NCBI GenBank assembly: GCA_964652075.1
Contig: CAZYZQ010000032.1
Location: 1 to 21,069 of the forward strand
Reading direction: 5' to 3'
DNA length: 21,069 nt
Source of the DNA: CAZYZQ01 sp964652075
GTDB taxonomy: Bacteria > Bacillota > Clostridia > Oscillospirales > Oscillospiraceae
This document shows, in pieces, positions 7,218-13,859 of the stretch. The notes below the pieces were generated by a model. That model was not told the origin of the DNA. It saw only the letters and a list, made by a program, of their open reading frames with translations, and did no database searches. Both the position numbers and the translations under genes were made by a program. The first letter of the stretch is position 1; each line of letters opens with the position of its first letter.

Positions 7218-7246
7218 TTGACCTTCTGTTCGTTACGTATTATAAT
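7218..7246 (+). promoter_or_regulatory. Promoter of the marR-monooxygenase operon
   Basis: TTGACC (7218-7223), 17-base spacer, TATAAT (7241-7246), followed by an AAAGG-type ribosome-binding site and ATG 7281. Confidence 0.75.
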
Positions 7247-7280
7247 TGATAGTAAGAACGGGATAGAAAGGTCGGTTCTC

Positions 7281-7736
7281 ATGGAACAGTTGCCTGTTGA
7301 TCATAAAATTATCGGGCTGCACATCAAATCTCTGGCCAATCTGATCCGCCGCCATCTGGATACCAGCATCTCGGCGACGGGCGCGGTCGCCTTCACCGGT
7401 ACGCAGGGTATGATTGTGCATTATCTTTTTGCACATCAGGACGAAAAGATTTTCCAGCGCGATGTGGAAGCGCATTTCCATATCCGCCGCGCCACCGCCA
7501 CGCGCACACTCCAGCTCATGGAGGGGAATTGGCTAATTACCCGTGCCCCGGATCCCAACGACGCGCGTCTCAAGCGCATTCTCCTCACGCAGAAGGCGCT
7601 CGACGGCCATAAGGCCTTCCTGCAGTGCCTGCGCAGCAGTGAGGAAAAGCTCCGCGAGGGCATCTCGGAGCAGGAGCTGGAGCAGTTTTTTGCCACGCTT
7701 AATAAGATGAAGCAGAATCTGGAGGATGAGTCATGA
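7281..7736 (+). CDS. MarR-family transcriptional regulator
   Basis: A 151-residue winged-helix protein. An N-terminal dimerisation helix ('HKIIGLHIKSLANLIRRHLD') is followed by the recognition region 'FQRDVEAHFHIRRATATRTLQLME', with the usual small-residue-rich recognition helix, then the wing 'GNWLITRAPDPNDARLKRILLT', which carries the conserved D-x-R-x-K/R-x-x-x-LT pattern, and a C-terminal helical bundle. ATG 7281 is preceded by AAAGG. An in-frame ATG at 7167 lies upstream of the clear TTGACC/TATAAT promoter and is rejected. It is divergent from the ABC exporter and overlaps the next gene by four bases (ATGA). The likely role is a repressor of both units that is relieved by a small lipophilic ligand; the ligand is unknown. 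Confidence 0.9.
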   Translation: MEQLPVDHKIIGLHIKSLANLIRRHLDTSISATGAVAFTGTQGMIVHYLFAHQDEKIFQRDVEAHFHIRRATATRTLQLMEGNWLITRAPDPNDARLKRILLTQKALDGHKAFLQCLRSSEEKLREGISEQELEQFFATLNKMKQNLEDES

Positions 7737-8008
7737 TTGCAGTGGTGACAGATAACACCGTAAAAGACCGCGACGCCTATCTCCCGCTCGCCCGGGCTTT
7801 CGCCGCAGACGCCGCCCATGATGCCGGCTGCCGCGGCATGACGGTCTGTATCGACCCCATGCGGCCGGATCACGTTGTGTTCCTCTCGCGCTGGGAGGAC
7901 GAGGCAAGCTGGCATGCCCATGTCGGCGGCGCCACGTTTCAAAAGCATATCCCCGCCATGGGCGCCTACTACGCCGGCGGCGTGGACACAATCTTAACGG
8001 AAGTATAA
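7733..8008 (+). CDS. Putative quinol monooxygenase (antibiotic biosynthesis monooxygenase, ABM fold)
   Basis: A 91-residue protein of the small ferredoxin-like ABM family (YgiN-like). It has 'MIAVVTDNTVKDRD' as the first strand, 'CRGMTVCIDPMRPDHVVFLSRWEDEASWHAHV' as the typical 'G...D......F...E.W.d..al..H' core, and 'FQKHIPAMGAYYAGGVD' at the end. Members are cofactor-free dimers that act on quinols or related aromatics, and some are only sensors. The start codon overlaps the marR stop (ATGA), so the pair is translationally coupled. With the divergent exporter, the set looks like a response to redox-active or aromatic compounds. Substrate unknown. Confidence 0.8.
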   Translation: MIAVVTDNTVKDRDAYLPLARAFAADAAHDAGCRGMTVCIDPMRPDHVVFLSRWEDEASWHAHVGGATFQKHIPAMGAYYAGGVDTILTEV

Positions 8009-8020
8009 GCACACTGTGAA

Positions 8021-8054
8021 AAATCCCCGCTCTGCAGATACAGAGCGGGGATTT
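8021..8054. terminator. Bidirectional intrinsic terminator between convergent genes
   Basis: A 14-bp perfect stem (AAATCCCCGCTCTG / CAGAGCGGGGATTT) with a six-base loop. It gives a T run on both strands (ATTTCGTTTA rightward, ATTTTTC leftward) and ends both the monooxygenase and the E2-like transcripts. Confidence 0.9.
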
Positions 8055-8057
8055 CGT

Positions 8058-8948
8058 TTATTCCTGCCAGGCAAACGGCGCGTCCAACGGCTCGTCCAGC
8101 ACCTCCGGGTGCTGCAGGATTGCGTCGAGCAGCTTGACGGAGCGCGCAAAATAGAAGCCGTCCGCAATGCGCTCGTCGATCGAGATACCGAGTTCCAGCG
8201 CCGGGTGCATCCGGACGCTGCCATCGTCGCAGAAACGCGGCATACTCTGCGCCTCACCGATGATGATGAACACGGAGTTCGTACCCCAGTTTGTCAAATG
8301 ATGATAGTTCGCGCTCATCCGGATCGAGCCGAGATTGGAGATAAAAACCGTGCTCCGATACGGGTCGACCCGCTCAATGGCGCGCGGCAGATGGCCATGC
8401 TCATCGAGCCGGCGCAGCGTCCCGATTGCAAAGCTGATCAGCCAGCCCGGCAGGCTGGTGATGATCCCCATCGTCTTCCCGGTCCCATTCTCCTGTCCCT
8501 GGTCGCGCACCTTGTAGACCTCAGAGCAGACGCGGTCATGCACCTGTTCAATGGGCGGCTTCCCGGAGGTTTCATCCATGCGCATCAGCACAAGCGACTC
8601 GCCGCCGTTGTCTGTAAATTTGTTCTTCGCAACAAACGAGAAAGAGATCTCATTGCGCGCATAGAGCCGCTTTTTTATTATAAAGCGGTTGAGCAGCGGG
8701 CGCATGTAGATCGTCTTTGCCACCGCAGCCGTAATCAGATGGAACAGCGTATATTTATACTGCGGATTTGCCGCGTTCTTTTCGGCAAGGTATTCCTCGG
8801 CACGGCTCAAATCAAATTGGCGGTTGAGCACGGCCTCGTTTTCAATGCGATCCCCCAGCAGATAAGGTGTAATCAGGTGCATCGGGTCCGCCTCATGCAC
8901 GCGGCGTCCGTCCCGCCGGTCACCGCGGCGGCGTTTTGTCTTTTCCAT
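8058..8948 (-). CDS. Free-standing 2-oxoacid dehydrogenase E2-type acyltransferase-fold protein lacking the catalytic His
   Basis: A 296-residue protein of the chloramphenicol acetyltransferase / E2 catalytic-domain superfamily. It has no lipoyl or E1/E3-binding domain. Family traits are 'YTLFHLITAAVAKTI', 'RPLLNRFI', 'EISFSFVAKNKF' and the C-terminal 'FISNLGSIRM...WGTNSVFIIIG'. The motif that should read D-H-R-x-x-D-G reads 'DERIADG': Glu259 replaces the catalytic His while Asp263 stays. Classic CoA-thioester transfer is therefore unlikely unless another base serves. No E1 or E3 gene is nearby. Similar stand-alone proteins occur in Clostridia as I recall, so this may be a family trait rather than damage. 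The start is ATG 8948 behind GGAGAG. Confidence 0.75.
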   Translation of the reverse strand: MEKTKRRRGDRRDGRRVHEADPMHLITPYLLGDRIENEAVLNRQFDLSRAEEYLAEKNAANPQYKYTLFHLITAAVAKTIYMRPLLNRFIIKKRLYARNEISFSFVAKNKFTDNGGESLVLMRMDETSGKPPIEQVHDRVCSEVYKVRDQGQENGTGKTMGIITSLPGWLISFAIGTLRRLDEHGHLPRAIERVDPYRSTVFISNLGSIRMSANYHHLTNWGTNSVFIIIGEAQSMPRFCDDGSVRMHPALELGISIDERIADGFYFARSVKLLDAILQHPEVLDEPLDAPFAWQE

Positions 8949-8990
8949 ATTCGTCTCTCTCCATACTTTTCTACGGGCATTTTCCGAGAT

Positions 8991-9019
8991 ATTTTACCGC
9001 AGAATGCGTATTTTTTCAA
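8991..9019 (-). promoter_or_regulatory. Promoter of the E2-like gene
   Basis: On the minus strand: TTGAAA (9019-9014), 17-base spacer, TAAAAT (8996-8991). Confidence 0.6.
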
Positions 9020-9100
9020 GATTCTATCAGAATTATTCAGATTTTTCCAAAAATCCACCACAGATTCAGCTGTTTTACCCTATGCTTTTTCTGTATTTTA

Positions 9101-9109
9101 TGGTATGAT
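9101..9109 (+). promoter_or_regulatory. Extended -10 promoter of pyrC
   Basis: TG-G-TATGAT (9101-9109) is an extended -10 element; no good -35 box lies 17 bases upstream. The leader is about 40 bases, too short for a PyrR attenuator, and no pyrimidine-responsive hairpin is visible. Confidence 0.5.
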
Positions 9110-9154
9110 GTCTCCACATATCACTTCAATGACACTGCATGGAGGACGGTTTTC

Positions 9155-10414
9155 ATGATCATTCGCAACGGCCGGGTTCTGGACCCCGCCACAGGCTTTG
9201 ATGCGGTTGCAGATGTACAGATTCTCGGTGGAAAAATTGCGGCAATCGGAACCATTGAGGCTTCCGACGATATTGCGTGGGATGCGCAGGGGCTTGTCGT
9301 CGCCCCCGGGCTTGTGGATGTCCACAGCCACTTCCGGGACCCCGGCCAGACGCAGAAGGAGGACATTTTCTCCGGCGCGCAGGCCGCCGCACACGGCGGC
9401 TACACCACAGTCGTCTGCATGGCTAACACGCGCCCGCCTGTCGACAACTGCGAAACGCTCGGCTATATCCTCGACCGCGCGGCGGCGCAGCCGATCCATG
9501 TATTGCAGGACGCCTGTATCACCCTCGGCATGGAGGGGCAGGCACTGGTTCCGATGGAGCAGCTGCTCCGTGCGGGCGCGGCAGGCTTTACAGACGACGG
9601 GATTCCTCTGCTCGACCCGCAGCTGGCACGCGCCGCCATGCAGGCCGCGAGCTGCCTGAACACGGTTCTGAGCCTGCATGAGGAGGACCCCCGCCTGATC
9701 GGCAAGCCCGGTGTGAATCAGGGCCTGATCTCCCATCAGCTCAGCCATCCCGGCGCGCCGCGCATCTCTGAGGATGTGCTGGTCGCCCGGGACGTGATGC
9801 TCGCCGTGGAAACCGGCGCGCGTGTGAACTTCCAGCACCTCAGCTCAAAGAATGCCGTCGCCGCCGTCCGGATGGGGCGCCAGCTCGGCGGCGATATCTG
9901 GGCGGAGGCCACGCCGCACCACTTCTCCCTGACCGAGCAGGCCGTACTGGAGCACGGCGCAATGGCGAAGATGAATCCCCCGCTGCGCACCGAGGAGGAC
10001 CGGCAGGCAATTATTGAGGGCCTGCGCGACGGAACGATCGCGATCATTGCGACGGATCACGCGCCGCACACAGCGGCGGAGAAGGCAAAGGGCCTGCTCG
10101 ACGCACCAAGCGGCATCATCGGCCTCGAGACGGCGCTGTCGCTCGGCATCATGAATCTGGTCGTCCCCGGCTATCTGACGCTCTCCGAACTGCTGGCCAA
10201 AATGACCTGCAACCCCGCCGCGCTCTACGGCCTCGACGCCGGGCGGCTCTGTGTCGGCGGCCCCGCCGATCTGGTGCTCTTTGACCCGGACGAGGAATAC
10301 AGGATTGAGGAATTCGCCTCGAAGTCGCAGAACTCCCCCTTCCTCGGCGTCCCGCTGCGAGGCCGCGTCAAGGCGACCATCTGCCGGGGCAGTATCGTCT
10401 ACAAGGCGCAGTAA
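9155..10414 (+). CDS. pyrC: Dihydroorotase, type I
   Basis: A 419-residue zinc amidohydrolase that interconverts N-carbamoyl-aspartate and dihydroorotate in de novo pyrimidine synthesis. The metal ligands are in place: 'VDVHSHFRDPG' gives His57 and His59, 'FTDDG' gives the Asp149 region that bridges the metals in class I enzymes, and His175 (LSLHEED), His228 (NFQHLS) and Asp301 ('ATDHAPH') follow. The length matches the class I enzymes of Bacillus and Aquifex. ATG 9155 has GGAGG eleven bases upstream; the frame is open further upstream, but those codons cover the promoter. It stands alone here with no other pyr genes, so the remaining pathway genes must lie elsewhere. Confidence 0.95.
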   Translation: MIIRNGRVLDPATGFDAVADVQILGGKIAAIGTIEASDDIAWDAQGLVVAPGLVDVHSHFRDPGQTQKEDIFSGAQAAAHGGYTTVVCMANTRPPVDNCETLGYILDRAAAQPIHVLQDACITLGMEGQALVPMEQLLRAGAAGFTDDGIPLLDPQLARAAMQAASCLNTVLSLHEEDPRLIGKPGVNQGLISHQLSHPGAPRISEDVLVARDVMLAVETGARVNFQHLSSKNAVAAVRMGRQLGGDIWAEATPHHFSLTEQAVLEHGAMAKMNPPLRTEEDRQAIIEGLRDGTIAIIATDHAPHTAAEKAKGLLDAPSGIIGLETALSLGIMNLVVPGYLTLSELLAKMTCNPAALYGLDAGRLCVGGPADLVLFDPDEEYRIEEFASKSQNSPFLGVPLRGRVKATICRGSIVYKAQ

Positions 10415-10424
10415 GCAAGTCCAC

Positions 10425-10452
10425 CCACAGAACCGTTCTGTGGATGATTTTT
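10425..10452 (+). terminator. Probable intrinsic terminator of pyrC
   Basis: An 8-bp stem (CCACAGAA / TTCTGTGG) with a tight three-base loop, followed by ATGATTTTT. It has no T run on the minus strand, so it does not serve the convergent serpin gene, for which I see no clear terminator. Confidence 0.6.
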
Positions 10453-10474
10453 GCATGATTCGTGACTCGTTTCT

Positions 10475-11716
10475 TTATCCCGCAAGCTCGTTCACAACCC
10501 CGAGAAACACCGGGATCTCCGCCTCGGTGTCCCAGATTGCGTAGACGAATGGGCGGTCGAGGCAGACGACCTTCGGCGGCTCGGAGAGCTCCACGGCCGC
10601 TTCATCCGACATCTCCACCGCCGTCGCTGCGGCGGTCTTCGTGCCCTGTGCATCCACTTCGATGAAGGTGCGATGCAGCACACGGCTGATATAGAGGTTG
10701 CCTTCCTCCGAATGCCCGAGCGCTGAGAAATCCGCACTCTCCCCGTTAAACGCATCCGGCATCCCCATTGCGGTGAGCGGCCCGGACAACTCCGCATCGT
10801 ATTCGGTGGAAAACACCGGAATCTGCGTGGAAACCTCCGTCTGCTGTACGGACTCGACAAGCTCCCGCAGTCCCGCGCCGGTTAGAGATACAACGAGTTC
10901 ATCTGTCCCCGTCCCCTCCCGCGGCAGCAGGCCGATAAAGGCGTAATTTCCTTCATAGTACTTCATCACGCCGGTACAGTCCGCGTTCTCAAGATAGCGC
11001 CCTTCAAGTGAGCACAGGAACTGCGCGTCCTCTGTGCCGTCAAACTTCCCATCGCACACCTGATCCTTCTCATAAGGCACCCGCCACGCGTGCTCGAATG
11101 CCAGCGCGTTGACCAGATACATGACCGCCTCGCTCGGGATCTCATCCAAAATCGACGGAATCATGCCAGCTGTGTGCGTGTTGACAAACGCGTTGATCTC
11201 CTCCACGGTCGAGGCGTCGAACGGCGCGGCGCAGGCGGGCGCGTCGTAATAATCGGCGCAGGTCTGCAAAAACGCGTCCTCAACCGTCAGGCTGTGCTTC
11301 TCGTTCCGGAACCAGATGCCGTTTGCGATGTGCAACGCGCCGTCCTCGCTGCGCGCGGACAGATACCCGCCAAGCGCCTCGTTCCAGTCGGATGCGGGCA
11401 GGCCGAGCGTACTTTCCATCTGCGCCGCCGTCTCCCCCGCCGCGCCGTTGGCGGTCATGCCGAGGGCGTAGAGAACGGACAGCGGCGAAATGAGCGTGTT
11501 TTCACCGGACTGCGCCGTATTTTGCAAAAGCCGCACCGAAAAATCCGTCACGGCAGCGGAAGCCTCTGCGGAAAAGTGTGCGTCGGCCTTCGGCGCTTTG
11601 CGCTGAAGCGACGCGGTCAGGTCGGTAGCCGGAACTTTCTGCTGCGGTTGCTGCTTCCCCACGCAGCCCGTGAGCAGCAGGGCTGCCAGCAACACCATAG
11701 CAATGATTCGCTTCAT
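10475..11716 (-). CDS. Serpin-family serine/cysteine protease inhibitor, lipoprotein
   Basis: A 413-residue protein. Residues 1-17 are a lipoprotein signal ending 'LLLTGC', so Cys18 would be acylated and the inhibitor tethered outside the membrane. The serpin core is clear: 'NTLISPLSVLYALGMTANGA' (helix B, strand 6B), 'LVNALAFEHAWRVPYEK' (strand 3A), 'YAFIGLLPREGT' and the closing 'RPFVYAIWDTEAEIPVFLGVV' (strands 4B/5B). The hinge 'AQGTKTAAATAVEM' has the small-residue pattern of inhibitory serpins. The loop from the hinge Gly to the following Pro-Pro is about five residues longer than in alpha-1-antitrypsin, with Asp/Glu or Leu as possible P1. Gut clostridial serpins such as the Eubacterium siraeum siropins inhibit neutrophil proteases. 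GGGAGGG precedes the ATG. Confidence 0.92.
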   Translation of the reverse strand: MKRIIAMVLLAALLLTGCVGKQQPQQKVPATDLTASLQRKAPKADAHFSAEASAAVTDFSVRLLQNTAQSGENTLISPLSVLYALGMTANGAAGETAAQMESTLGLPASDWNEALGGYLSARSEDGALHIANGIWFRNEKHSLTVEDAFLQTCADYYDAPACAAPFDASTVEEINAFVNTHTAGMIPSILDEIPSEAVMYLVNALAFEHAWRVPYEKDQVCDGKFDGTEDAQFLCSLEGRYLENADCTGVMKYYEGNYAFIGLLPREGTGTDELVVSLTGAGLRELVESVQQTEVSTQIPVFSTEYDAELSGPLTAMGMPDAFNGESADFSALGHSEEGNLYISRVLHRTFIEVDAQGTKTAAATAVEMSDEAAVELSEPPKVVCLDRPFVYAIWDTEAEIPVFLGVVNELAG

Positions 11717-11754
11717 ATGTATTCCCTCCCGAGATGATGATCAGCGCCAGAAGC

Positions 11755-12204
11755 CTATATATTAGTTTGTTTTATCAAAAAGGCGCTATGGAAATTCATA
11801 CCTAATTCCTCAATATAAAGTTTCAAAATTGCCTTATAATTCTTCGTTGATGTGGATAACGTCATATAAGTGCATTGCGGCTTCACCTCATTTTCGATCA
11901 GCTGAAAAAGCTTCTTTCCGATCCCCATACCACGATATTCCGGCAAAACATACAGCTCATCAAGGCTAAAACACGGCTGCCCTGTTTCAATATAAGAGGT
12001 CTTATGCTCCTGCGTATAAAAATGGCCAAAGGCATAGCCCACAATTTTGCCATTCTCCAAAGCGACTGCCAAAGGCTCTTGCAAATCGCTCCGGGTGTTC
12101 ACTTCCATTCCATAGCAGCAGTCTTCCTCTTTCCACTTTTCCGACAAGTAGATCAGCTGTTCAACTGTATCTTCATTCAGTTTTCGCAATTCGTATTTCA
12201 TCAT
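11755..12204 (-). CDS. GNAT family N-acetyltransferase, AT-rich
   Basis: A 149-residue single-domain acetyltransferase. 'FSLDELYVLPEYRGMGIGKKLFQLIE' is the acetyl-CoA loop (R-G-x-G-I-G-K). Before it come 'IVGYAFGHFY' and an acidic substrate-side strand, and after it 'LSTSTKNYKAILKLYIEELGM'. Codon choice differs from the neighbours: AT-rich third positions (AAA, TTT, ATT) stand out in a GC-rich window, a sign of recent acquisition. The first of two adjacent ATGs is taken; an AGGGA lies upstream. The serpin starts 38 bases after its stop on the same strand and the two could share a transcript. Substrate unknown; aminoglycoside- or polyamine-type acceptors are possible but not shown. Confidence 0.85.
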   Translation of the reverse strand: MMKYELRKLNEDTVEQLIYLSEKWKEEDCCYGMEVNTRSDLQEPLAVALENGKIVGYAFGHFYTQEHKTSYIETGQPCFSLDELYVLPEYRGMGIGKKLFQLIENEVKPQCTYMTLSTSTKNYKAILKLYIEELGMNFHSAFLIKQTNI

Positions 12205-12244
12205 ACTTTCTCTGTCCCTTCAGCCGTAGAATGCAGTTTTTGAA

Positions 12245-12281
12245 AAACCCGCACGGATGGTTGGCCCAACCGTGCGGGTTT
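12245..12281 (-). terminator. Intrinsic terminator of the nitrilase-ending operon
   Basis: A 12-bp stem (AAACCCGCACGG / CCGTGCGGGTTT) enclosing a small GGTTG/CAACC inner pairing. On the minus strand a T run follows (GTTTTTC). It lies just downstream of the hydrolase stop at 12304. Confidence 0.85.
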
Positions 12282-12303
12282 CTGTATCTCCGAGGGCGTT
12301 CCC

Positions 12304-13041
12304 TTACAGCTCCGTGATTAGGACGCCCGCCGTACCAGCCGGACGATCGGCAATGATCTTGCCATCATGAAACTGTACGCCCGCCCCGGCCGCACAGCCG
12401 GTCGCATCCGGGTCGGCACAATATGGGTTCACAAGGAGCACCGCTTCGCCGCACAGCGCCGCCTGCGCCGCATACTCGTATTTTATCGTTTCGTTCCATT
12501 CTTCCGGATCATAATCGCACCATACGGGCCAAAGAACAATGTCCGCGCCCAGCGCTTTCATCTCCTCCGGCCTGCCCTCCGTCCAGAGGTCGCCGCAGAG
12601 GGCCGTTGCGAAGATTTTGCCGCGATATTCAATTTTCTCAAACTGCCGCCCTTCCTGATAGTGGCCGTCCGTCTCTGTGAACTCCTTCCAGCCGGCACTG
12701 ACACGGCGGAAGAGATCGACCACCGCACCGTCCGCGCCAATGAAGATCTGGCTGCTGTACAGCGCGCCGTCGCCGCGCTCCAGAAAGCCGAAGGATACCG
12801 CGATGTCGTTTGCTCTCGCCGCTTCGCACATGCTCCGGATCGGCGCATCCGTCAGCGCGACCGCCATGTGCCGATCCGTTTCATAGTCCCAGCACAAGCT
12901 GTCGAAGCCCTGCAGGACGGCCTCTCCAAACAGCATGAGATCCGCCCTCCCGCTACACTGTTCCACAGCTTCCAGCATTGCCTGCAAATTGAACGCAATA
13001 TCCCGGTTCTTTACCGGCGCAGAAGCCAACGCAATCTTCAC
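12304..13041 (-). CDS. Carbon-nitrogen hydrolase (nitrilase superfamily)
   Basis: A 245-residue alpha-beta-beta-alpha hydrolase that would cleave an amide or nitrile C-N bond. The general base is Glu40 ('LMLFGEAVLQGFD') and the nucleophile is Cys149 in 'ATALCGDLW'. The third catalytic residue normally sits as Lys in 'YRK.H'; here the place reads 'LFRRVSAGWKE', so Arg113 is in the canonical position and Lys119 lies six residues on. The enzyme may use a shifted Lys, or this may be a divergent subgroup. The start is GTG 13041 with AGGGGAG nine bases upstream; no ATG fits better. It follows the 107-residue gene by 42 bases and closes the operon. Substrate unknown. Confidence 0.8.
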   Translation of the reverse strand: MKIALASAPVKNRDIAFNLQAMLEAVEQCSGRADLMLFGEAVLQGFDSLCWDYETDRHMAVALTDAPIRSMCEAARANDIAVSFGFLERGDGALYSSQIFIGADGAVVDLFRRVSAGWKEFTETDGHYQEGRQFEKIEYRGKIFATALCGDLWTEGRPEEMKALGADIVLWPVWCDYDPEEWNETIKYEYAAQAALCGEAVLLVNPYCADPDATGCAAGAGVQFHDGKIIADRPAGTAGVLITEL

Positions 13042-13083
13042 GGCGAACGTCTCCCCTCACACTGCATCAAACGGGTTTCGTGT

Positions 13084-13407
13084 TTATCCCTGCAATAGGC
13101 ACATTTCCTTCTGAATTTTGTCCAGCTCCTCGCGGATCTCGCGCTTGCGCTTGCCTGCAAAGACGCCGAGGCCGGACAGTTCGTTACGCAGTGCGGTATA
13201 GCGCGATTGCAGCGCCTCCTTTTTCTCGTCGCGCGCCGTCTCCTCAGCCACGATTGCGCCGTACTCCTCCAGCCGTGCGCTCACGTCGCGGAAGTCCGCC
13301 GGGAGCGTCTTCAAAATCTCCACCGCGCCGGCATAGTCGTTGTACTGGCGGCGGCGGTCCGCCTCAAAATAGGCCAGAATCATTTCGTCCTCGTCTTTGT
13401 ATTGCAT
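13084..13407 (-). CDS. Small helical protein, hypothetical
   Basis: A 107-residue protein of no recognised family. It is almost entirely charged helix: residues 1-45 ('DEDEMILAYFEADRRRQYNDYAGAVEIL') look like a TPR-like pair of helices, and 45-105 is Lys/Glu/Arg-rich with coiled-coil spacing ('IREELDKIQKEM'). No membrane segment or signal. GGAGG sits eight bases before ATG 13407, directly after the stop of the ThrE-type subunit 14 bases upstream, so it is cotranscribed with the exporter. The frame is longer upstream but those codons overlap the exporter gene out of frame. It may be a cytoplasmic partner of the exporter; no direct evidence. Confidence 0.75.
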   Translation of the reverse strand: MQYKDEDEMILAYFEADRRRQYNDYAGAVEILKTLPADFRDVSARLEEYGAIVAEETARDEKKEALQSRYTALRNELSGLGVFAGKRKREIREELDKIQKEMCLLQG

Positions 13408-13421
13408 CTGGGATTCCTCCT

Positions 13422-13859
13422 TTATTTTTTCTTCCGAACCAACAGATTGAACCAGCGCTGCGGCACAATGGAGCCGAGCACAATGCCGATGGCGATGGCC
13501 AGCGCCGCCTTGAGCGTACTGCTTCCATACTGCGCCGCCACTGTAAAGTCGTTTGAAATCAGGTAATACGCCGAATAATAGATGCCCGCACCGGGCACGA
13601 GTGGGAAAATGCCGGACACCAGATAGATTGTCACCGGTGCGTGGAGCTTCACCGCAAAAACGCGCGCGACAATCGTCAGCGCCATCGTTGCAAACACCAT
13701 GGCAATCGGGCCGGACAGGCCGAACTGCATCAGCGTCACATAGACAAGCCACGCGACAACGCCCGTGATGCCGCACGGGATCCAGTGCCGCGCCGGCGCC
13801 GCGAAGAGAATGGCAAAGGCCATAACGCCAACCATGGACATGGCAAGCTGGACAAGCAC
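13422..13859 (-). CDS. Threonine/serine exporter family, small subunit (YjjB-like, ThrE C-terminal half)
   Basis: A 145-residue protein with four hydrophobic segments. It matches the C-terminal half of ThrE (DUF3815): it opens 'VLVQLAMSMVGVMAFAILFAAPARHWIPCGITGVVAWLVY' and contains 'SGIFPLVPGAGIYY', the conserved P-x-V-P-G turn. In actinobacteria both halves are one protein exporting Thr/Ser; in E. coli YjjP/YjjB form a two-subunit dicarboxylate (succinate) exporter. The start is GTG 13859, which overlaps the upstream TAG by one base (TAGTG). This fixes the start and implies coupled translation at a 1:1 ratio. Confidence 0.88.
   Translation of the reverse strand: MLVQLAMSMVGVMAFAILFAAPARHWIPCGITGVVAWLVYVTLMQFGLSGPIAMVFATMALTIVARVFAVKLHAPVTIYLVSGIFPLVPGAGIYYSAYYLISNDFTVAAQYGSSTLKAALAIAIGIVLGSIVPQRWFNLLVRKKK

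Noticed and set aside
9110..9154. PyrR-type attenuator or other riboswitch before pyrC
   Set aside because: The leader is only about 40 bases, with no anti-terminator/terminator pair or PyrR-binding loop.
8016..9158. A 380-codon + strand frame opposite the E2-like gene
   Set aside because: Antisense shadow with no start signals; the minus-strand gene has clear homology, a promoter and a terminator.
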